Translations under genes and position numbers: made by a program
Part shown: positions 8,214 through 14,414 of the stretch, piece after piece
Layout of the letters: each line of letters begins with the position of its first letter
How positions within the stretch are numbered: the stretch's first letter is position 1
NCBI RefSeq assembly: GCF_900101345.1
Contig: NZ_FMUX01000004.1
Coordinates: forward strand, 233,239 to 297,238
DNA length: 64,000 bases
From: Desulfoluna spongiiphila
Lineage (GTDB): Bacteria > Desulfobacterota > Desulfobacteria > Desulfobacterales > Desulfolunaceae
Direction of reading: 5' to 3'
Notes under the pieces: model-generated
Told to the model about the DNA's origin: nothing
Seen by the model: only the letters and a program-made list of their open reading frames with translations
Databases searched by the model: none

Positions 8214-8813
8214 TTATGGTTGTTTGAATTGAGCATACAACAAGAAAGCAGCTGTAAAGATTAGCAATCCACCCATTATTTTATTGAAAAAAATTATTCT
8301 AAGTTCATTTTTCAGAATTACAGTAACTTTGTTTCCTAATACAGACCATGCAAAAAGAGATAAGTAGCAAACTACAAAATAGATTAGAGAAAAGGTAATA
8401 AATATTCTATTACTGATTGGTGATGAAAACATTGAAACACCTGCCATACAAGCCAGCCATGCTTTTGGGTTTAACCACTGCATAAGAAACCCTTGAATGA
8501 AAGTAGGCCTATTTTGCTCTTCGATATTTAACTCTGGATTTGACCTCGCTATGAGATAACCCATGTAGATAATAAACACGGAACCCGCAATACCAAGATA
8601 TTTTAGAATAAATGGATATAGATTGATTGTTCTATAAAAACCCAAACCAACAAAGAGCAAGAGCATTGTAAAACCAATAGTCGCACCAGAAACAAACGAA
8701 AAAGTCCTTCGTATACCATAGCTAACACCAGATGAAATTATTACCATGTTTACTGGGCCAGGTGATATTGACATTGCCAATGAGAATGTAAACATTGCTA
8801 TAAATAGTGACAT
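8214..8813 (-). CDS. LysE/RhtB-family exporter (cassette gene)
   Basis: The 199-residue protein has the family's characteristic start, ending in SISPGPVNMVIISSGVSYG, and about six membrane helices. LysE/RhtB proteins export amino acids or related small metabolites across the inner membrane. The late segment MQWLNPKAWLACMAGVSMFS matches the conserved NPK motif of the family. The specific substrate is unknown. The start at 8813 has GGGG-containing ribosome-site sequence directly upstream. A second, unrelated copy of the family lies outside the array at 12460-13065; its base composition is GC-rich while this one is AT-rich, so they have different histories. Confidence 0.88.
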   Translation of the reverse strand: MSLFIAMFTFSLAMSISPGPVNMVIISSGVSYGIRRTFSFVSGATIGFTMLLLFVGLGFYRTINLYPFILKYLGIAGSVFIIYMGYLIARSNPELNIEEQNRPTFIQGFLMQWLNPKAWLACMAGVSMFSSPISNRIFITFSLIYFVVCYLSLFAWSVLGNKVTVILKNELRIIFFNKIMGGLLIFTAAFLLYAQFKQP

Positions 8814-9270
8814 ATTACCCCAAATAACTTGTTGAAATTCAGGTCCAAACGAGCCAGCAGAATAACTCTTTTAAAAAGAACACCTCTACAGGCTGAATTT
8901 TATAAAAGTTTTTCGGCTCCATCACAAAAAGTGCTCACGCAACATTTCGCTATCATCAACGTGACGACAGTGAGCTTCTCGACCAGCTTCCTCTTACTCA
9001 ACGCCAGGCATATCGCTAAACGCCTGTGTAGGGGACAGCCCCACACATTTTACACAAGCTTTTTCTTGACATTCTTTTGTGCAAGGCTTCCGCCAAAGCG
9101 CGGAATTGGCTATTCCGAAGGAGGGCTCCACCCTTCAGGAAGACAATGACATCAAACCTATCCCATACTGAATATGCAAATCGGTTGATTTGGAATATAA
9201 CGCACAAATATTATAAATAATTTTATTTTGCCAAATGTGTAGATCTGATCCCTTCTCCTCAGGCGCATTC
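8814..9270. other. cassette spacer, no gene recognised
   Basis: This stretch carries the boundary core at 8843-8870 and, at 9229-9257, the short repeat ending CAAATGTGTAGATCTGATCCCTTCT. A plus-strand open frame at 8829-9149 has no ribosome site and no recognisable product, so it was not called. Confidence 0.4.
8843..8870 (-). repeat. cassette boundary core upstream of LysE
   Basis: The minus-strand TATTCTGCTGGCTCGTTTGG is a variant of the boundary string at 7860-7885. The flanking sequence on its far side (AGCCTG... and AAAATTCAG) also resembles that of the copy at 10539, over about 75 bases. Confidence 0.45.
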
Positions 9271-9705
9271 TTAGCAGCAGATTGTTGCATGTTTTCTATG
9301 CCACAATATTGTCGAAAATAGTTTAATTGATTCTGTTGCAGCCATAAGAATAGCACCAAGAATTAACGGTGGTTCCACAAACAAGTATTTGAGCGGCCAG
9401 ACAACAAAAAACATTGATGGTGAAACACTGAGCACTCTGAAAGGTAACTGTAGGTAACTTACAAATACACCGGGTTTTTTCACCCTAAAAAGGAGAATAC
9501 CTAAGACAACAAACGAAACATAAAAAATGATACTTGTGACCGACATGAAAACTGGCAACAGATTTCCGAACGATTTAGAAACAGCAATAGAGCCTAATAA
9601 ATCGGACCAAAACGGGATGCGGCCATTTGTAATGGAGAATACAACATACCAGGCAACAAAGCTTAGATCGAGCAGTCCCCAAAATTTGATTGCCTTATCA
9701 GACAT
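9271..9705 (-). CDS. small integral membrane protein (cassette gene)
   Basis: No family is recognised. The 144-residue product has four hydrophobic segments: FWGLLDLSFVAWYVVFSI, LLPVFMSVTSIIFYVSFVVLG, the region around VSPSMFFVVWPLKYL, and PLILGAILMAATESI. A short C-terminal tail ends in two cysteines. The ATG at 9705 has a TAGGAAATGA ribosome-site region upstream and lies 22 bases after the R' core of the attC at 9727-9785, a typical cassette spacing. Unknown small membrane proteins are common cargo of integron cassettes, and nothing in the sequence points to a more specific role. Confidence 0.72.
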   Translation of the reverse strand: MSDKAIKFWGLLDLSFVAWYVVFSITNGRIPFWSDLLGSIAVSKSFGNLLPVFMSVTSIIFYVSFVVLGILLFRVKKPGVFVSYLQLPFRVLSVSPSMFFVVWPLKYLFVEPPLILGAILMAATESIKLFSTILWHRKHATICC

Positions 9706-9726
9706 GATAATATTTCATTTCCTAGC

Positions 9727-9785
9727 TGCTAACACGCTAATCAGCCGCGCGGCTTTTTCCGTCGGCTGAATTAGCTTGGTTAGGG
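9727..9785 (-). repeat. canonical integron attC site (59-base element type)
   Basis: On the minus strand: R'' CCCTAAC, arm GCTAATTCAGCCG, a loop of about 15 bases, arm CGGCTGATTAGC, then R' GTTAGCA. The two arms pair over 12 bp with exactly one extra T on one side, the extrahelical base that orients integrase on folded attC. It starts 19 bases after the stop of the upstream cassette gene. This is the clearest attC in the window. Confidence 0.85.
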
Positions 9786-9804
9786 TGAAATAGATTATTA
9801 TTAC

Positions 9805-10497
9805 TCACTTTAAACAGACAGCATTCACAAAACCATTGATTATAGGATGTGGAGAACCCGGCAACGATTTGGTCTGAGGCACAAACAAGGTAATCAGAAA
9901 AAAATTATTACTCGGTATTTCAATGATACGGATCTCATCATCTTGATCTACACCGGAAACAGCTATCTGAGGATGAGCCAGATGTTGCTTGAATTCAGGG
10001 TTAATGCTAAAATTACAATAATAGTTTTCTTTTGTTTCATTACAGCCGTACAGTTTGTGAGCAAGTGTGTTTTTTTTGAGATAGACATCCATGCTTTTCC
10101 CTGCAAGTGAGCATACCAATTTATTGACAAAAAGGCTTGAGGACTGAGAATCATATTCCTCATGCTGCGCTTCTTCAATTCCAAGTATATTCCTTGCAAG
10201 TTCAATAACAGCATGCTGAAAGCCCGCACAAGTTCCTAAGTGTGGAATATCGTTCAATCGTGCATAAGTGATGGCATACAATGCGCCGTCGAAGCTTTTA
10301 AAAGGACTACCAGGTGCGCTCCAAATTCCAGCATATTTTTTCAGTATCTGGTCTTTTTCTTTTTCAATGCTTTCAGTGTCTATCCACTCATACTCGAAAT
10401 CATACTCATCATTCAAGTAATCAAGAGCTTTGTTCAAGGAAGTATGGGGATCGAAATTCTCATAATATTCCCCAATGACCGCAATTTTAGGTTTCAT
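9805..10497 (-). CDS. class I glutamine amidotransferase-like protein, probably inactive (cassette gene)
   Basis: The 230-residue protein resembles the glutaminase domain of CTP synthase, without the synthetase domain. The nucleophile elbow GTCAGFQHAVIE with Cys90 is intact. The second half of the triad is changed: the C-terminal strand reads LFVPQTKSLPGSPHPIINGF where CTP synthases have a His-Pro-Glu before the same PHPL-like run. Histidine has become Val and glutamate Gln, so glutamine hydrolysis by the usual mechanism is unlikely. ATG 10497 follows GGAGAACGA and is preferred over the ATG five codons upstream. A binding or regulatory role is possible. Directly followed by a canonical attC. 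Confidence 0.8.
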   Translation of the reverse strand: MKPKIAVIGEYYENFDPHTSLNKALDYLNDEYDFEYEWIDTESIEKEKDQILKKYAGIWSAPGSPFKSFDGALYAITYARLNDIPHLGTCAGFQHAVIELARNILGIEEAQHEEYDSQSSSLFVNKLVCSLAGKSMDVYLKKNTLAHKLYGCNETKENYYCNFSINPEFKQHLAHPQIAVSGVDQDDEIRIIEIPSNNFFLITLFVPQTKSLPGSPHPIINGFVNAVCLK

Positions 10498-10538
10498 TCG
10501 TTCTCCATTCATTTACATTTATTCGCCATGGTAGATAG

Positions 10539-10570
10539 GCCCTAACGAGCCTGTAGAATAACCCCATTTT
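10539..10570 (-). repeat. cassette boundary core GTTAGGGC
   Basis: The minus-strand TATTCTACAGGCTCGTTAGG lies about 40 bases upstream of the amidotransferase-like start. An imperfect AGCCTG/CAGGCT stem surrounds it. The likely R'' partner is GCCTAAC at 11238-11244, about 700 bases away, with the IS remnant in between. Confidence 0.5.
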
Positions 10571-10744
10571 CAGGAATGCCTCTCCAGGCTGATTTTAAAG
10601 AAAGCTTTCAGACGGCTGCCACAATTCAACTAACGAAATTTATCACGCCATATCTGATCTTTATGGAACCTCACTTGCCGGAGCAGGCCCTCATTTTGCT
10701 GCCATAGATACGACCGCCGCAGGCTTCCCAATCAGATTTTACTT

Positions 10745-11000
10745 GATCAACACCAAGCATAGCGCGCCAGCTTCCCTATGTTGTGAACCATGGCAAAAAG
10801 TTTCCAATGCGTATCGACTTTGGCCCGCCCTCCCAGGGCAAACCGATTCAACACGAAGGCGCCCCTGATGTTGCAAAGACCTTTTCTATAGTGTCCATAC
10901 GCTGCTGTACCGGGACTTGCCCTTGGGTGTTTCGAAGCGTTTAATCATCCGACTGAAGCCGTGTCCATCTAACGCATGGTGTTTGTAAAAACGGTCACAT
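10745..11000 (-). pseudogene. IS1182-type transposase, C-terminal remnant with frameshift
   Basis: Minus-strand translation in adjoining frames gives MIKRFETPKGKSRYSS, then MDTIEKVFAT, then GAFVLNRFALGG followed by KVDTHWKLFAMVHNIGKLA. This order follows the C-terminal end of IS1182-family (DDE_Tnp_1_6) transposases, with the motif of a conserved glutamate before VF and the late W-x-L...HN-x-x-K-L. At least two frameshifts separate the pieces and the N-terminal catalytic region is absent, so it is a non-functional relic. It sits inside the spacer between two cassette genes. Confidence 0.7.
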
Positions 11001-11141
11001 ACCTATGCTTGACTTTTTTCCCGCGAATACACTTACTAATGAGGCCGAATCCCAGTCGACATAGTAATTGCTTCAGCGGGCATTATATTCAGGGCCTTAT
11101 GGCGCACCAAATGTCGGGTGTAATATGACCCAATTAGTAAA

Positions 11142-11245
11142 TCAACACTTACGGGTCTTGATATTGCCATTTTGGAAACCAAAATCTGATTAATGGCCAA
11201 AATGTGAAATGTGTAGGTGCGACCCCTTCTTTTTGTGGTTAGGCT
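11142..11245 (-). repeat. dispersed repeat, second copy
   Basis: Homologous to 8095-8213 and, as there, lies immediately downstream of a minus-strand cassette gene. The shared end is AAGGGGTCGCACCTACACATT on the minus strand. Confidence 0.55.
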
Positions 11246-11812
11246 CTATTTTGTACAAACATCAAATGCTTCTGTTTTAAAACTCAGAATGTCTACACAC
11301 TCAGGGTTTGTGCATGTAATTATTTTTTGGAGTTCATCTTCAGAATAGTGCCTACGTAAATTTTTAATTATCATTAATGCTGTTTGGTAGTATCTACACT
11401 TATTATTTTCAGTTTCAAGATATGATTCTAATTTTTGTTGAGAAAGTAGAGCTACTTTTTCCGCTTGCTCTTTTTCAGAGTTAACTTGGACAAGTTGAGA
11501 TTCATACTTTTGCATTGTTCGGTCCAACCTTCTTTGAATATCTTCTATAATTTCGTTATTATGCGTAATTCTCGAAATTTTAAGTTGCTCAGATTTGTAT
11601 TTTTGAGAAAAATAGTTTTTTTGTATATTTTTGATAAATTTGATATCTGTCTGCCAAACACCATCAATATTCCAAAGAAGTATACAAATCAAAAAAATCA
11701 AACTACTTAAATCCCATAAAAAACTTGAAAATCCATTCTGATTGTTTTTTACTTTTTTAGCAGTTTCAGTTTTTACATTATCGTTCATGTTTTCTACATT
11801 CTCATCTTCCAA
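11246..11812 (-). CDS. membrane-anchored coiled-coil protein, function unknown (first cassette gene)
   Basis: The 188-residue product has a polar N-terminus, one hydrophobic segment (FLWDLSSLIFLICILLWNI, about residues 32-50) and then a long charged helical region with heptad-like spacing (about 65-130), ending in a small domain with CTNPEC and a final Cys. The likely topology is an anchor with a soluble coiled coil. The start codon appears to be TTG at 11812: AAGGAG lies eight bases upstream, and the next ATG in frame is eight codons inside. No family is recognised. A core GTTAGGC lies 39 bases upstream and GCCTAAC follows the stop. Confidence 0.7.
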   Translation of the reverse strand: MEDENVENMNDNVKTETAKKVKNNQNGFSSFLWDLSSLIFLICILLWNIDGVWQTDIKFIKNIQKNYFSQKYKSEQLKISRITHNNEIIEDIQRRLDRTMQKYESQLVQVNSEKEQAEKVALLSQQKLESYLETENNKCRYYQTALMIIKNLRRHYSEDELQKIITCTNPECVDILSFKTEAFDVCTK

Positions 11813-11851
11813 CTTCTAAACTCCTTAATGTTACATTTTACGTAATACTAA

Positions 11852-11990
11852 GCCTAACAATTATTATCCGACATTTCTGTCCGATAATCCCCTCTCAGGG
11901 ACAAATAAGGACAAAACTGTCTGATAATCCAGCTATGGCAAGATTATCGGACAAGGCTGTCCGATAATCCGACTAATTCCAGTTTTTTCG
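11852..11990 (-). repeat. right end of cassette array: core GTTAGGC and nested ATTATCGGACA palindromes
   Basis: The minus-strand core GTTAGGC (11852-11858) matches the integron consensus GTTRRRY. Beyond it, ATTATCGGACA and its complement TGTCCGATAAT occur several times between about 11866 and 11980, forming short hairpins and direct repeats. Whether this is a degenerate attI, an attC arm or an unrelated repeat cluster cannot be told. Confidence 0.45.
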
Positions 11991-12459
11991 GACACTGCGC
12001 AACTACGTTTGCGTTTCTCTCCATCAACAATGTTCCATTAAAATCCACAATACGAATGCAATGCCCCATCCGGTACCTTACCTGGCTGGCACAACGAATT
12101 CAGTCATTCATCCAAACGCCATTAAATTCTTACTCTTTGAGCGTTACAAATGCAAGAGAGTAATGGGCTGTAAAAACCAGACTAACAAAATTGGATATAT
12201 CATTGTAAATAGGGGGGGGGTATACAGATGGATATGGTGCCTTTTATCTGGTTTTCCCCGCTCATGTGGATTCGGGTGTATAGCGAAGCGTTTGCCGCAC
12301 AGGAGTGCGGCGCTCCATTTTTACAGAGGGATTGAGATCAGCGGTGGAGTGTGGACCCTTTCACCAAACGACAATCGGCACCTACCCCACAAAAGGAGGA
12401 TAAACCGTTTCTACAACCCGCTTTCGAGGTGGCTCACCTCGCCGCCGGAGGCTTGTTGT
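11991..12459. other. intergenic region, no gene recognised
   Basis: Open frames here lack ribosome sites and recognisable products. The stretch contains a hairpin GCCGCAC-AGGA-GTGCGGC (about 12295-12313), also present at about 36249-36276, and the truncated GCCTCCGGC-family repeat at 12414-12453. Confidence 0.4.
12414..12453 (-). repeat. GCCTCCGGCGGCAAGGTG-family repeat, truncated copy A
   Basis: Minus-strand GCCTCCGGCGGCGAGGTG, then AGCCACCTCGAAAGCGGGTTG, is the first third of the family. It lies seven bases past the stop codon of the minus-strand LysE gene. Confidence 0.65.
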
Positions 12460-13065
12460 TTACCCGGCGACCATCAGCACCGCAAGGCCGCAGAGAACCA
12501 CGCCGCAGCCCCGTGATATGGGGTTCTGGAATCGCTCGTAGCGGGTTCTGAAGGCCGGTCTGTCCAGGAGCATGGAGAAGAGCGTCCAGACCACGATGGC
12601 CTCGACGATCAGGGCTAGGCCGAAGAGGGCCCGGATGCCTGTGGGGGTTTCGGGGGCGAGGAGTTGGGAAAAGACGCTGAGGACAAACAGGGTGACCTTG
12701 GGGTTAAGCAGGTTGCAGAAGAGGCCGTCTCGAAAGGCCTGGCCAAAGGGGGCCGAGGATCTCTGATTGGCATCGAAGGTGAGGCCGGAGTTGCCGGTGA
12801 GGCAGCGGATCCCCACGTAGAGAATGTACGCGGCCCCGGCGTACCGGATGGTGTTGAAGAGAACGGGACTGGTACGGATGAGCACGGCAAGGCCCGCAAC
12901 GGACAGTGTCACATGGAAGGTGAAGCCGAGGCAGATGCCCAGGATACAGGCCATACCGGCCCGGAGCGAGGTGGTGGTGTGGCGGAAGATCAGCATCATG
13001 TCGGGTCCGGGGGAGAGCTGGGCGGCCAGGGCCACCCCCAGGACGACCACAAGGGATTCGAACAT
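12460..13065 (-). CDS. LysE/RhtB-family exporter
   Basis: A 201-residue, six-helix member of the LysE/RhtB family, with the conserved N-terminal QLSPGPDMMLIFRH motif and the mid-protein LLNPKVTLFVLSVFSQLL. It should export an amino acid or similar metabolite through the inner membrane; the substrate is not readable. The start is placed at ATG 13065, after CGGAGT at eight bases, because the upstream extension has no ribosome site. It follows a LysR gene on the same strand with about 120 bases between, so the regulator may control it. The gene is GC-rich like its flank and is not part of the cassette array. Confidence 0.88.
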   Translation of the reverse strand: MFESLVVVLGVALAAQLSPGPDMMLIFRHTTTSLRAGMACILGICLGFTFHVTLSVAGLAVLIRTSPVLFNTIRYAGAAYILYVGIRCLTGNSGLTFDANQRSSAPFGQAFRDGLFCNLLNPKVTLFVLSVFSQLLAPETPTGIRALFGLALIVEAIVVWTLFSMLLDRPAFRTRYERFQNPISRGCGVVLCGLAVLMVAG

Positions 13066-13184
13066 TATCGGGTACTCCGTGTTGTCATGGTTGGGTAACA
13101 ATCTGAAAGAGAAACGATAACCCAATGGAGACATGATGTAAAACACATACCCGGAATACAGGAGATTCCAAGACGGAATACCTT

Positions 13185-14102
13185 TTAGTGGGAATAGTCG
13201 GAATCCTGCAGCTGCTCCACAAGCTTCCGGCGCAGCCAGGCGTGGGCTGCATCCCGCCTGTAGCGCTCATGCCAGAGAAGGCCGTAGCGAAACGGGGGGA
13301 CCTCAAAGGGCAGCGGGAACACGTCGGCGTCGTACCGCCGGGCAAGGTGACGGGCGATATGGGCGGGGATGGTCAGGATAAAATCACTCTGGGCCACCAC
13401 CTCCATGGCCGAGGCAAACAGGGAGGTCTCAAGGGCCACGGTGCGCTGCCTGCCCAGGGCGGAAAGGGCCCGGTCAATGGGTCCGGCCTTGTCGCTGCCG
13501 CCGGTCACCACCACATGGGGTGCCTTCAGGTAGCCCTCCATATCGCAGTTCCGGGCCAGGGGGTGCCCCTTGGCCCCCACACAGGCAAAGGAGTCCGTGC
13601 CGACCCAGCGGCACACCACCCCCGGCGGAAGGGGCCCCTCCCCTTCTATGGCACTTGCCACCTGGATGCGGTTCTCCACCAGCTCTTCCACCACGGTGTC
13701 GGAGCGTTCTGTGACCAGGGAGACCCGGATGCCCGGGGCCTCCGCATGGATAGAGCAGAGAAGATCGGGGAGCACGAACTGGGCCACGTAATCGCTGACG
13801 GCAAGGGTAAACCAGCGCCTGCACCCGGCCGGGTCAAAGGGCGCCTCCGAGGCCATGGCGGCCAGCTCGCCCAGGATCACCTCCAGCCTCGGGCGGATGG
13901 CTTGGGCCCGTTCCGTCAGTTCAAGGCGGTTTCCCACCCGCACGAGCAGATCATCTGAAAACGCTTCACGAAGTTTTCCCAAGATCTTGCTCATGGCCGA
14001 CTGGCTCACCCGCATCCGCGCAGCGGCCTTGGTGACATGCCCCTCTTCCAAAAGCAGCCCCAGGGCCTTTAAATGAGACGGCGACAACGAGTCCACAGAC
14101 AT
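13185..14102 (-). CDS. LysR-family transcriptional regulator
   Basis: The 305-residue protein has the standard N-terminal winged helix-turn-helix (LKALGLLLEEGHVTKAAARM, then RVSQSAMSKILGKLREAFSD), followed by an effector-binding domain that begins near residue 95 (RRWFTLAVSDYVAQFVLPDL). LysR proteins bind DNA as tetramers and usually respond to a metabolite of the pathway they control. The gene lies between a SulP gene upstream and a LysE-type exporter downstream, all on the minus strand. The exporter is the more likely target because of its distance and orientation, but no operator is recognised. Confidence 0.9.
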   Translation of the reverse strand: MSVDSLSPSHLKALGLLLEEGHVTKAAARMRVSQSAMSKILGKLREAFSDDLLVRVGNRLELTERAQAIRPRLEVILGELAAMASEAPFDPAGCRRWFTLAVSDYVAQFVLPDLLCSIHAEAPGIRVSLVTERSDTVVEELVENRIQVASAIEGEGPLPPGVVCRWVGTDSFACVGAKGHPLARNCDMEGYLKAPHVVVTGGSDKAGPIDRALSALGRQRTVALETSLFASAMEVVAQSDFILTIPAHIARHLARRYDADVFPLPFEVPPFRYGLLWHERYRRDAAHAWLRRKLVEQLQDSDYSH

Positions 14103-14186
14103 AACCCAACTCCTTTATCCATTCATAACAGGCGGTGATTCAATAAGCGGCGGTGCAAAAATATAACTCACAAAAGCCATGCCTTC

Positions 14187-14299
14187 TATGGTTAACGTGG
14201 GTGGAAAAAGCTTGCCTCCCGCGGCGAGGTGAGCCACCTCGAAAGCAGGTTGCGAATGCACTTTCCCCTTCGTTCCTCAGGGAAAATCACATTCGCCTA
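14187..14299 (+). repeat. GCCTCCGGCGGCAAGGTG-family repeat, copy B
   Basis: Full-length copy: TATGGTTAACGTGGGTGG lead, then the CGGCGAGGTG/CCACCTCG hairpin, AAAGCAGGTTGCGAATGC, and a final CCTTCGTTCCTCAGG with an ATTCGC end. Lies between LysR and SulP. Confidence 0.75.
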
Positions 14300-14369
14300 G
14301 GGTTCAGATTAAACTGAATCTGTTTTTTAAAACTGTTTATTAAACCCGTCGTTATAAGATCAGGCAAAC

Positions 14370-14399
14370 GTTTGGCCCCCGGCAGGACAGCCGGAGGCG
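14370..14399 (+). repeat. short hairpin repeat GTTTGGCCCCCGGCAGG
   Basis: The string GTTTGGCCCCCGGCAGG followed by a CCGGAGGCG end recurs on the minus strand at 40032-40061 and, in part, at 35691-35719. Here it lies 16 bases beyond the SulP stop codon and may act as a weak terminator. Confidence 0.5.
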
Positions 14400-14414
14400 A
14401 CGTTGGTCTGAGCC

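Larger units (their letters stand above)
10498..11245. other. long cassette spacer with transposase remnant
   Basis: No intact gene. It contains a boundary core (10539-10570), a degraded IS1182-type transposase fragment (10745-11000), a dispersed repeat (11142-11245) and the string GCCTAAC on the minus strand (11238-11244), directly after the stop codon of the next gene upstream. Confidence 0.55.
5334..11858 (-). mobile_element. integron gene-cassette array without integrase (CALIN)
   Basis: Eight small, mutually unrelated genes all lie on the minus strand in an AT-rich stretch between GC-rich neighbours. Two spacers contain good attC sites (9727-9785 and 7063-7137). Several others end in an integron-like core (GTTAGGC, GTTAGGGC, GTTTGGC) a few tens of bases before the next start codon. 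The core at 11852-11858 marks the probable right end. No tyrosine recombinase gene of the IntI type occurs in the window, so the cluster appears to lack its integrase. Left boundary uncertain. Confidence 0.75.

Noticed and set aside
8829..9149. Plus-strand frame of 106 codons in the cassette array
   Set aside because: It covers a boundary core and REP-like sequence, is on the opposite strand to all cassette genes and has no Shine-Dalgarno.
5334..12060. Integron integrase gene or attI
   Set aside because: No tyrosine-recombinase frame is seen on either strand, so the array is called as a CALIN; the palindromes at 11866-11980 are reported only as a repeat cluster.
12061..12516. Overlapping plus-strand frames (151 and 66 codons)
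   Set aside because: No ribosome site or known product; they run through dispersed repeats into the end of the minus-strand LysE gene.
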